From assembly GCA_001510575.1 (NCBI GenBank), contig LNGK01000002.1, forward strand, positions 589,271 through 653,270: a stretch of DNA of 64,000 nt. Direction: 5' to 3'. The notes under the pieces are model-generated. The model did no database searches and had not been told where the DNA came from. It saw only the letters and a list, made by a program, of their open reading frames with translations. This DNA comes from Knoxdaviesia capensis (taxonomy: Eukaryota; Ascomycota; Sordariomycetes; Microascales; Gondwanamycetaceae). Both the position numbers and the translations under genes were made by a program. This document shows, in pieces, positions 45,547-55,315 of the stretch. Every line of letters begins with the position of its first letter. Positions within the stretch are counted from its first letter, which is position 1.

Positions 45547-47235
45547 TTAAGCGCACACGGTCATGGTGACAGCAACCAGGGCAACGCAGGCCGACACGGT
45601 CGAGGCGGCGGTCGGGGTCGCCGTGACCGCGGCCTCGGGGGCGGGGGCGGACACGGTGGCGCCGCCGAGCACGGCGCTGTTGAAGACGTCAGCAGCGGTC
45701 TGGTCCTGGGTGGCAGCCTGGGCGGCGGTCGAGGCGGCGTTGCAGCGGGCAACCACGGCGGCGTCGGCCTTGCAGCTGTCGGACAGGCGCTGGCAGATGA
45801 AGCTGGAGATGATGCCGATCTTCTGCGCGCTGCCGTGGTTGAACTCGCTGCCGCTGTTGGGCTTGAACGAGCCCTCCTTGCGGCCGTCGAAGCCGACGCC
45901 GAAGACAATGGTCGGGTCCGCGCACGAGCCGAACTCGTTCTGGCGGCGCTGCATGCCGAGGGCGCGGCGGCGCAGGCTGTTGGCGGTCTTGCACTGCGCA
46001 ACCTGGGTCTCGCACTGGCCGACTCCGCCGGCGAGCGAGCCGCTGTTGGCCGCGTTGGCGCACTGGTTCTTCTGGATGTCGCAGCTGCGGGCAAGCGCGG
46101 CGGCCAGGTTGACGAAGGTGTTGCCGTTGACCGTGAACGGGCGGGCGGCGCCAACGGTCGAGGTGACGGGCGGCGCGGCGCCTCCAAGCGTGCCGGTGAA
46201 GGCCTGCAGGTTGCCGGCGTCAACGGGGGTGGCGGCAACGGCGGTCTGGGTGGCAACAACAGTGGAGGTGGCAGCAACTCCGGTGAGGGTGGCGGCCTGG
46301 TCAGCGGGGACGGTGGTGGTGATGACGGAGCATACGGGGGTCGACACGGCGGCCGTGGCGGTGGTCAAGGTGACGAACGAGCAGGCCTCGGTGCCGCCGG
46401 TGGGGTTGGCAATGGCGGTCTCAGCAGCAGTCTCAGCAGCAGTCTCAACAGCGGCAGCGGTGGTGCTAGCAGGCACAGTGGCAACGCCGCCGTCAGCAAC
46501 CGGGAGGCCGTTGAAGTCGATGTTGGTGGGCGCAATCACTCCGGTACCAGTGAAGGTGGGGGTGATGCCAGCAACCGCGGCGAGGACCTCATCGGGCGTG
46601 GCATCGAGCACAAGCAGGCGCTTGGTGAAGATGCAGCCGGGCAGGTCGTTGACGTCATCGCACGTGTTGCCCTTGCCGGTGTTGTCGTTCTTGCTGCCGG
46701 GCGCAAAAGTGCCCGACTCCAGGGCCAGGAGCGGGTCGACGCCGATGAGCGCCAGCTGCTTGGCGAGCGCCAGCGTCACGGCCTTGTTCGTGGCGGCGGC
46801 GCCGTCAGACGCCGGATCTTGGTGCTGGTCAAATGCAGCAATCTCCGGGTTGACGGCAGTCTCGGGGCAGATGACGCTCTTGACGCCGACTCCTCCGGTG
46901 TTGCGCTCAATGGCCTGGTACACCAGCGCACCGGCCATACCGCGCACATCACCAATGGCCTTGGCGTTGGTGAAGGCCTGGTCGGCGGTGAACTGCTTGA
47001 GGCAGTCCAGGTTGATGGTCGACGCCACACCGGCGGCGGCCGCGGCGTTGCCGAGCAGACCGAACACCGGGTCGACAATGCCGAGCGGGTTGCTGAGAGC
47101 CAGGAACTCGCGGGTGATGTCCAGGTACAGATCGTGCGAGTGCTCCTGGGGCACCTCACGCTTCATGATGTGAGAGGGAGCAGCCGAGGCAAGGCCAAGA
47201 AGGCCGGCAAGGATGGCAGAGGTAGTCGACTTCAT
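45547..47235 (-). CDS. Secreted Ala/Thr-rich cell-surface protein, Pezizomycotina-specific family
   Basis: A single-exon 562-aa reverse-strand gene. A classical signal peptide (MKSTTSAILAGLLGLASAAP) is followed by MKR, a possible Kex2-type site. The conserved N-terminal domain (about 40-235) has the family segments FTNAKAIGDVRGMAGALV, NPEIAAFDQHQDPASDGAA, ALESGTFAPGSKND and NTCDDVNDLPGCIF. A Thr/Ala-rich O-glycosylation-type region (about 240-350) follows, then a Cys-containing C-terminal domain with FGSCADPTIVFGVGFDGRKE. Homologues in many filamentous ascomycetes, often mislabelled 'ribosomal protein S17', have this same layout; their function is unknown and a wall or surface location is inferred. 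The short hydrophobic C-terminus (ACVALVAVTMTVCA) could be a GPI signal but is shorter than typical. The promoter is pyrimidine-rich on the coding strand. A long open frame on the opposite strand is a composition effect. Confidence 0.9.
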   Translation of the reverse strand: MKSTTSAILAGLLGLASAAPSHIMKREVPQEHSHDLYLDITREFLALSNPLGIVDPVFGLLGNAAAAAGVASTINLDCLKQFTADQAFTNAKAIGDVRGMAGALVYQAIERNTGGVGVKSVICPETAVNPEIAAFDQHQDPASDGAAATNKAVTLALAKQLALIGVDPLLALESGTFAPGSKNDNTGKGNTCDDVNDLPGCIFTKRLLVLDATPDEVLAAVAGITPTFTGTGVIAPTNIDFNGLPVADGGVATVPASTTAAAVETAAETAAETAIANPTGGTEACSFVTLTTATAAVSTPVCSVITTTVPADQAATLTGVAATSTVVATQTAVAATPVDAGNLQAFTGTLGGAAPPVTSTVGAARPFTVNGNTFVNLAAALARSCDIQKNQCANAANSGSLAGGVGQCETQVAQCKTANSLRRRALGMQRRQNEFGSCADPTIVFGVGFDGRKEGSFKPNSGSEFNHGSAQKIGIISSFICQRLSDSCKADAAVVARCNAASTAAQAATQDQTAADVFNSAVLGGATVSAPAPEAAVTATPTAASTVSACVALVAVTMTVCA

Positions 47236-47633
47236 TTTGGCGGTATTTTTTTCGGGGATGAATGAATGGGAGAAGAAAAAGGCAAGGATTTTTTGGATAT
47301 ATTCAAGGCCAAAGTTGATGTTGAGGGTAGATCACAACCAGTTGTTTTCCACAAAAAATGAAATGAAAAAGTTGTATATAGACAGAGAATGGTAGTGTTC
47401 ACACAAACGCACACAAAAGAAGGTGATATAAAATGGTTGAAAAATGGTTCAAAAAAGTTGATAAAGGATTGTCAAAGAATGGAAGAGTTCACGGAACCCG
47501 CAAGAAGAGAAAGAAAAAATGAATGAAAGAAACAAAAACTTTGGGAATGATTGGACGGACTGGAGCGTGGTGAGGAGAGAAAGGAAGGAAAAGAAGAGCA
47601 GGACTGAGAAGATCTCGGTGGGATGAGGCCGGG

Positions 47634-47642
47634 ACTATATAC
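47634..47642 (-). promoter_or_regulatory. TATA-like motif upstream of the secreted-protein gene
   Basis: Reverse strand reads AGTATATAG about 400 bases upstream of the ATG. The distance is long for a TATA box unless the 5' UTR is several hundred bases or contains an intron, so this is tentative. Confidence 0.25.
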
Positions 47643-50600
47643 TGCAGGTCTGTCAGTCTGAACTTCTTCTCGCCTCCATCCCAAAAGATCCATGGCGGGC
47701 GTAGGTCCATTTTCCCTACCGGGGCCCACGAAGATCCTGGGCACAGGATGCGAGAGAGAAGACGAGAGGAGGCCAATTGCTGGGTCCATAGTCCCTGGCT
47801 GAGCAAGCTTGATCTGGCGGGGAATGGTGGTTCCCGGTTCAGTGATGAGGCCAAGACCAGCAGATCTCAAAACACATGTGAAACCGGGCGGCATTGAACG
47901 CTGAGAGGACGAAGTCAGCACAAGTCTGTGGTAAGGGTGTCGTGCAGGTCAAGAGAGTGTAAGTGGTGCAAGTATCCTCCGTGCCGTACAGTATGGAGGG
48001 GTACAGGGCCACACCCAGAGCCCGAGCAACAGACCTGAACCCGTCTCCGCCTCATATGATCCCCTTTGACTCAATGCTGCTCATGCAGATCATGGACAGG
48101 GACGCCATCAGCATATGTCCGGAGCCAGGCCAGGTCAGCAGAGAGAGACTCCGACAGAGAGAGCAGAAGCCCAGAGGCTACCCCTAGACCAGGTTCAAGC
48201 ACTTCTCACTTCTCACAGACATTTCTCTCGCTTCGTCTGCCTGTCCTCTTCTCATCTGATGTTTTTTTTTTCCTCTTTTCGTTCTGTGAGCGGGGGGGTG
48301 GTCACCCTTTTTCCAAACCGGGGTCGACGGACATGGGAGGTCTCCCAAAAATATCCAAAACGAAAGACCGAGTGCCGGGCTTGGGTGTGTTCTGCCTCTC
48401 ACTTTACCTTGAATCTTCAATTTTCTCGCTCTCTCGGCTCGGTAGGCCCCGGGCGTCTACTCACACGAAGCAAAAGAAAAGAACAGCCCAGGGCCTATGC
48501 GTGTAAGTGGGGAAAAGGCAGTACAGAACATTCCTTCACAGGCTAGAATCGGCCGGTTGGTGCAGGTGGCTAAGATTAAGGAATCTCTGGATGCAGCAGC
48601 AACCTCTCATTTTCCCCCCCCCCAGCCAGCCAGGCCTCGCAGATTTGGCCGGCGTCCTCTGTGCTGTGTCTTCCTGTTGTGCTTCTGCTGCTCTCAAATT
48701 AGCTGGAGGCCATATCCGCAGCCCGGGGTGGCCTGGGCACGACTCCTCTCAAACGATCCCGTAATTCCGGAGTGTTTAAAAAAGCACAAAGCAAATGATT
48801 CTAAAGAGAGATCTCAAACCTGGTTAGTGTTGGCCCACGCATATGCAGCTAGCCAACTAATACCGCTTTTAGTGTGAGTGTGAGTGGTGCAAATAGCCAC
48901 CAAGGAGCTTGTCAAACGTGCTCGTCTCAACTTATCCAGGGTGCCGTTGCTCGGGAATCTCATTTCGGCCGGCGGATCAGAGATTGCGTGGCAAAAAAAG
49001 GAAGCCAAAATAGCCCCAAAATGGCACAGTGGTGTGGAGGACGCTGTGTCGGATTCCGGTGTGGTTGTATTTCGACACGGGTGCGTTGTCTGGACGTGTT
49101 CGTCCAGAACACGCTGGAAGCTGCTTCTTCTGCTGCTGCCTCTTTCATTTCGAGAGAACCCCTGAAAAATCCCGGGGCACGGAGAGACTGTTCAGTTTTG
49201 TGCTGTGTTGCTCCAGGATATCACAGGCGGACTTCGCTTTTCTGGCTGGCTGGCTGGCTCCTGATTAGGTCTGGACCAACCCGCCTTTCCTCGCTCTCGC
49301 TCTTTCGTGTTTCGATTATGCCCGATTTTGGCCCAGTGTCGGCCATTAATGCACAACTCTCGGACGGCCATCCGCACGGTTCGTGAACGTCGTCATGCCG
49401 GGGGCTAGTGCAGGTACACAGCTCCCAAGAAAGAATGGTAGCCATGGTGCTGCACTCGTGCTGTCTGTCTTAAACATTGCTGTCATCATTGCGTGAAGCC
49501 GATAGACCCAGAGGCCAACGAAGGGGCAGGCAGTATCCCTATATCGCCGCCCGTACCGTTGCTGCGATTCCCGGTGTGGTGTTGCATTGTGATCTGTCGT
49601 CAGTCGCCACTTCACACTATTGGCACGCACACAAACCTCCCCAGGGGCATCCTGCTATATCACCAGTCAGTTAACCGCAACAGAAGCTGCAGAGGAACAA
49701 AAAAAGAAAGCATGTTCAGGCGCGGTCATCCTGTTAATTCCAACCTTTCCTCCCCCGGTAATATCGGCCAGGCGACCATCCGGTCCTTGCCTCCAGTTGT
49801 CGTCGATCACCATGGAGTTCTGCACTGGACAATGCCTGCATGTGTATCAAGTGTGTCGGATCATACCCCCCGATTCCCTGTTCAGGGGGCTTGTCGGTTT
49901 CCACGCACCCTGAAAAGTCCAGGGGTGGGGAGAACACAGGAGAACACACTCACCTTCTTTTTGGTGCTGAGAAACCCGGGCCCGTGGGTATTTCACCTTC
50001 TTTCTGCTTCCAAGTCTGTGTGTTGGTGTTGTGGTCCCTGAGCCGAAGATGCTGGTGATACCCACACCTAAACCCATTGAGCAACAGCGTCCTTTTTAAG
50101 GTGTAAGCCAGTGAAGTCACACACCCGCTTAGACCAACTCAAAATGCTTCTAGGGCCGCCCACCCGTCACACCCTCACGCCATCATCATCTTGACGGCGT
50201 TGAGTGGTGTAGCACATGGCGGGCGGAAACCCAGTCGCAGAGGAGCTAAGGCAGATACAACCACGCTGTCTTCCCCAGTCAGCTTTTTCCCATAATTCGC
50301 ATCCGTCTCAGAATCGAGGTCCAACCTTTTCCAGTTTCCAGTTTCCAGGTTCCACTCACCTCTTGAACACGCGCACTTGACTGCTTCCACGGAGCCCAAG
50401 ATTGGAGACGAAAAAAGCCAAAGCTGGGATGAAACACTCCATGCAGCACCTCCCGCTCTCTTCCTCGCTGTTGTCGTTGTAACTCGTGGTTGTGTCGTCT
50501 CTTCTTCAGGTGCCCGGCCTGCCCCGGCTCCGCACCACAGTCCAGCGCCTACGAGACACCTCCTCAATCGACCCAGACCGGCCCATTCTGCGCACGTTGG

Positions 50601-51235
50601 CATGAACCTATTCGTAGACATTGTCGTATTGGTTTTTTCGGGATTCCTGTCGCCGCTTCTTCGCTGGGCCTCTGTCGTTTGTCGCGCGTGGTCAGTCGAC
50701 GCGGACTCCGCCATCGAAAGACGAGTTAAGCACTTGCGTGCATGTTGTGTTTCCCCCGGTGCTGTGTTTCGGTGGTTCGTCAGAAGTCGCATCGTGGCAT
50801 GAGGCACAAGTGAAGCCTAGAGAGAGAGAGCGAGAGAGAGCGCTTTGACTAGACAAGATGAGACAAGATGATGAGAAACACTCGTCCCTATGAAAAGGGC
50901 GTTTGAATTGTCGTCGTTATGTCACGGCTATCCGATGACTAAACGAAGCGAGACAGCAGCCGTATCGAGAAGGCGCACTCGACAGATCGCTGGTGAGGGA
51001 AGGCACGGCTTGCCGTCTACACCTTAATTGCACTACATATGCTCTAACAGTACTGGACTGTGTAAATATGCGCAAACGAGAACCCTACGCCTTAAACACG
51101 CCAAATCAAAGCCACCATGCAACTGAGTTACAGAGATCACGCGAATCCACGGTACACGATGAAGTCTAACACACTTCACACATATCTAAATTCCGGGTAA
51201 TAAAGGACATCTTTTGTACGTGGTTAGGTAGATGT

Positions 51236-51237
<2 letters not shown>

Positions 51238-51268
<31 letters not shown>
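51238..51268. repeat. Poly-A (31 nt) homopolymer
   Basis: About 31 consecutive A residues, 24 bases beyond the 3' end of the tRNA gene. On the tRNA strand it is a long T run after the nearer T8 terminator. Confidence 0.9.
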
Positions 51269-51270
<2 letters not shown>

Positions 51271-51279
51271 AAAAGGGCT

Positions 51280-51287
51280 AAAAAAAA
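51280..51287 (-). terminator. RNA polymerase III T-tract terminator of the tRNA-Pro gene
   Basis: Eight T residues on the tRNA strand, starting 4 nt after the discriminator base. Confidence 0.8.
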
Positions 51288-51291
51288 GTTG

Positions 51292-51382
51292 GGGACTTGC
51301 CGCGGATCGAACGCGGGACCTCTCGCAAGATTGCTTAAAGGGTGAACCCTAAGCGAGAATCATACCACTAGACCACAAGTCC
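51292..51382 (-). tRNA. tRNA-Pro (anticodon AGG) with an intron of about 19 nt
   Basis: The reverse strand folds as a standard cloverleaf. Acceptor stem GGACTTG pairs with CAAGTCC (discriminator C). The D-arm region contains GTCTAGTGGTATGATTC (A box) and the T arm contains GGTTCGATCC-like sequence (B box, read as GCGTTCGATCCGC). The anticodon stem CTCGC/GCGAG closes the loop TTAGGG...T, so the anticodon is AGG, decoding CCU and, as inosine, CCC and CCA. The loop is interrupted after position 37 by about 19 nt (starting TTCACCC), the canonical place for a tRNA intron removed by the splicing endonuclease. Total 91 nt, with no encoded CCA, as in eukaryotes. Confidence 0.93.
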
Positions 51383-53174
51383 GAGTATTTGTTATGGTAG
51401 GGATCTCCAAATCACCGCTTAAGTACCCCCTGCTGTTCCCTGGACCGCAAATTGCCCTGCACCCGGAGCTGCGAGCATCTGGCGCATCCGGTGGTGATGT
51501 TCGGGTCGATGTGTTGAGGGGATGGCGAAAGAGAATTAGGATATGCAGACTAGGTTGGGTTGTTTTCTCTTAGGAGTCTGGGGGTCAATGTTTGGAAAGA
51601 CTCCAGGGCCACCAGCAGCTAGCCATACGACGCATTTTCTGTCCTGCATGCTTTCACGATACCCTGCAATGATCCCCAATATCAACTCGTCTTCTCCATT
51701 AACACACCGCAGATCACCACCCTGTCAATGCAGATTATACGTGAAGACCTCTAACAAATTCTATAGACTTTGGGGTAGTATAAGCTAGGTGAATTCACTC
51801 TTTTGAAGAAGAAAGAAGGAGAAAGCAGGCCAAATTCACATTTCTCAAAAATATCAAGAGTGCCGATATCACTGACTTTTGAGGAAGACCACGTCCTCTT
51901 CAGCATTCCGGGGACATGCTGTTCTCGGAGAAACATGTAGTCACAGGAACAAGGACACCATCGTTCCCACCGACTTACATTCACTTGGAGAATCTATCAA
52001 ACCACTCTAACTTGCACTAGGTGTCCCTCGTCTCGGGAAAGAGTCGGCGCAAATGTCATCGAGAACTGCACTCGCGGCCGAGACCTACGACGGCTGGCAG
52101 GCTACAAAGCCGCCCTATGTCTCGGCCACGGAGGAAAGCCGAGCAGTCGGCCATCGCTATCAATCACCGGGGCGCCCGAACTTCCCGGGCGTGAAAACGA
52201 CATGCGGTCCTTATCCAGAACTGCCGATTCAGTGGAAATCACCGTTGTTCTGGAGCCGTCCGGCAGCTCGGAATCCGGTCGACAGTCGCTTCGAGTGCCG
52301 TCGATAGCTCTAACAGCCCCAGCTGTTGAGCGGCACGTGGAGGTAGGCAAACTTCTCATCGCCGTCAGAGAGGCTTTCCCGGATCGACTCCAATGAATGA
52401 ACGCCTCTATCCAGGTTGATAGCGGTGGATTGGGATGTCGAACGCTGTTTGCAATGCAGGCGTTGAAGATAGACCAATACCGGCCGCAGAATAATCCTAT
52501 AATCAATGTCAATGTTGGGCTCCCTTAATAAGTCGCTGTCCCAAAACTTCATTTCACTCACTGTACTCGGCTTATCCGTGAAACGCGCAGTATCAAGACT
52601 TAGACGCGTCCAAGCACACGTGAGGCCAATAACTTGAGAGAACCGCCAGAGCTTCTCTATAGAAATGCCATAGTCAGTAGCATTAACATACGAACTATCA
52701 TGCGCCATGTTGTGAATGATTACAGGCACATGCAAATCATCTATAAATCGCAAACAACGACCCAAAGCCACATACACACACACATGGCTATTAACACCTG
52801 GTGGGATCTAGAGAGCTTGTGCCTGCTTTTTCTGATCCCAATAGCAGGTTAAGTCTATGTATAATATGAATCATGAGGTAGGACAGGCTCAGCTGGCACA
52901 AAAATTAAGATACTCAAAAAAGGAATAGATAGGGATAGTGGGCTATCTATATCATAACCTGTTAAATAAATAGAAAACGGAGAAAGAAGTATATTCCTTG
53001 TTTTTATGTCCAAGTGGCCCCCTAAACCCCAAGACAAAAGCAAAATCACAGAAGCTTTTAAAGAAAGAAAGAAAGAAAATCTATATACAGAGAAGCCATA
53101 GCAAAAGTAGCTAGCAGCACGGAAACAATAGTGGCGTAGCTATAGGTTGTAGTGATCAGGTCAAACACCACCCC
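51383..53174. other. Intergenic region with a probable gene relic
   Basis: Contains the protease-like relic described separately (52102-52783), then AT-rich sequence (52850-53150) that probably includes the 3' UTR of the DENN-type gene. Otherwise nothing recognisable. Confidence 0.55.
52102..52783 (-). pseudogene. Possible relic of a serine-protease-like gene, frameshifted
   Basis: Two overlapping reverse-strand frames (52783-52310, then 52512-52102) read as parts of one protein. The second contains FSRPGSSGAPVIDSDGRLLGF, which resembles the trypsin-fold active-site block (typically GDSGSPV followed by a D.GR.VG strand) of fungal S1-like peptidase domains, with the Asp before the catalytic Ser replaced by Ser. 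The first frame is non-repetitive and globular-looking but unidentified. The reading frame changes and stops suggest degeneration, or an intron I cannot place. Composition is less GC-rich than neighbouring genes. The match rests on one short motif. Confidence 0.3.
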
Positions 53175-55315
53175 CTAACACACCCGCACTCCACACACCT
53201 CCACGCCTTTGCCCTTGACAGTCACCCGGCGCGCAAAATACACCTCCATGAGCCGCCGCACAAACTCCGCGTCCGCCGCGCTCCACACGTCCAGCCCCAT
53301 GCACTCGACCGCCAGGAAATCAATCGCCACCGCCTCGTCGTCGCCACCGTCGTCGCCCGCGGCCCCGGGAGACGCCGACGCGCCGCGCCCGGACGCGCCG
53401 CTGGCCGTCGGAAGCAGCCGGTGCGACTGGTCGGCGTCGTCGTCGTCCTCGTCGTCCTCGTCGTCGCGGTACGCCTCGTCGTCGTCGTCGTCGTCGTCGT
53501 CCTCGTACGCACTGGCTGCCGCGACGACGGCGTCGCTGGCCGCGCTGAGCATCTGCGCGGTCAGCCGGTGGAAGTACGCCACGATCGCCAGCTCGACGCG
53601 CGCCTCGCCGTCGTGCGGACTGCCGTCGCCGCCCGCAGCGGTGCGGTACCCGCCGGCCAGCGACGCGAACGACTCGGCCATGCCGTCGGCAAACGCCTCG
53701 GGCCGCGCACTCCCGGCCGCGGCGGGCACGACGAGCGGCGGCGCGCCCATCGACGGCGCATGCGGCGGCCGCGGCTCGAGGTCGACCAGCAGCATGGCGT
53801 CGGTGGCCGCCTCGTCCAGCTCGGCCGTGCGCTGCTGCTCGCCGGCGCTGGCCCACCACATGAACCCGGTGTAGGCGAGCGCCGCCCACGTCATCGGCTC
53901 GACGATGCCCGCGAAGCCCTCGTCGGTGTACGCCGGCGGTGTGGTCGCGGACAGCGGCGGCGGCATGGCGGTCAGCGTGGGGCTGGGCGCGTCGGCGGCG
54001 GCGGCGGCGGCGAAGCGCGCGAGCCCGACGGTCAGCGCGCTGTAGCGCCGCAAGTCGCGCTGCGTGGCCTTCACGAACACGCCGCGCGGGCTCTCGATGG
54101 TCGGCCAGGCGCGCTGGCTGGCGTTTCCGGCGTGCGGCGCCGGCATGGTGATCAGCATGTCCCAGAGCGAGTCTTTCATGGCCAGGATGCTGTCGGTGGT
54201 GCAGGCGATCCACCCGGGGCTTGAGGGTCCTTCGGCGGCGCGGCGGCTGGCGAGGTCCATTAGGAGCGGCATGTCGTGGACGCCGACGGTGAAGAGCGGC
54301 CGGAGGCGCTGGTGGGATGTCGACGGGGGGAGGAATTCGAGGGCGGACACGGGGATATTAGAGAGAACGGAGATGTCGTAGACTGTGTGGAAGTGGAAAG
54401 GAGGGTGTTAGTGGCCGGCCAGAGTCACACAGATAATGTGGGGCGTGAACATACTGTAGTTGCAGTACTCATGCACGGGAGCATGGCACGATATAAGAAT
54501 GCGCTTGCGCAGCAAGGCGGCTCGGTATATGGGGAAGATGAGGGGGCCAAAGGTCTCGAGCAATCGAGACAGACTCCAGGCCGGGTGGTAAGCAGAGAGG
54601 TTGTGGTTGGACGCGAGGGTGGCCGGGTGGTCGGAGGCTGATCGGCCGTGGCCGTGGAGATCTGGCGCGCGGCGAGCAAAGTCGGCGGGAGAGGAGAGTG
54701 GGGACGAGATGAGAGGATCGAGGGGGTTGCTGGGCACATCCCGCGGGCCGTGGGTATCCCAATATTGGAGCAGCAGGTCGGTCCGGTCGCGGTCCTCGGA
54801 CAGAGATCTGGAATTGCGTTAGCACTACAAAGGGGGTGGGCAAAGAAGAGAAGGGGGGGGACATACGCAGCAAGCTCTTTCAAGCCCTCCGCATGCCGCC
54901 ACGCGCGGCCCAGCCGGCCGTAGCTCAGCGGCACGAGCACGCCGACCGCAAGCATGCGCGCATTGCGCATGGCGGCATCGTTGGTTGGAGTGTTCACAAA
55001 CGCGCTCAAGCCCGCCAGTTCCTCGTTGTGGGCGAAGTACACCAGGTCGCTGGCGACGGTGTGCAGGCCCGACGGCAGGCTCTTGTACTCGACGGCGCCG
55101 TCGATGTCGACGCCGGCAGCCGTGCGCTTCCACGCCACCGTGTAGCCGGCCTTGACGTCGAACACGACTAGGAACAGCGCGGAGATGCGCGGCTGGTCGG
55201 CGAGCGGCAGGCGCGGCGCCGCGGGGGCTGCCGACGCGGTCGGCAGCTTCACGGCCAGCGGCGGCGCATGGCCACGGCGGGAGACCGACGACGAGGCCGA
55301 TGAGGAGGAGCTCAT
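53175..55315 (-). CDS. LCHN/Anr2-type DENN-domain protein
   Basis: Three reverse-strand exons: 55315-54867, 54807-54455 and 54382-53175; in-phase joins give 669 aa. The family (DUF2347, DENND11/LCHN in animals, Anr2-like in yeast) is a DENN-fold group thought to regulate small GTPases or membrane traffic. Signatures: ISALFLVVFDVKAGYTVAWK near the N-terminus; YKSLPSGLH; DLVYFAH; GVLVPLSYGRLGRAWRHAEGL leading into LKELA/SLSEDRDRTDLLLQYW across intron 1; HPAWSLSRLLETFGPLIFPIY; ISCHAPVH; YDISVLSNIP across intron 2; LRPLFTVGVHD; and IACTTDSILAMK. Residues about 559-588 form an almost pure Asp/Glu tract before the C-terminal helix (GLDVWSAADAEFVRRLM). Introns are only 59 and 72 nt. It is divergent from the acyltransferase gene. 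The family call is firm; the GTPase target is unknown. Confidence 0.92.

Larger units (their letters stand above)
47236..51291. other. 4.1-kb intergenic region
   Basis: Begins with the promoter and leader of the secreted-protein gene, including a TATATAG-type motif near 47634-47642 on the reverse strand. From 48000 to 50900 I see only short overlapping ORFs without motifs. There is a GGCT repeat near 49239-49257 and a 31-base poly-A tract (51238-51268) close to the tRNA. Confidence 0.55.

Noticed and set aside
45563..47265. Two long plus-strand frames opposite the secreted protein gene
   Set aside because: The minus strand has signal peptide and family blocks; the plus frames are Gly/Val/Ala-rich shadows.
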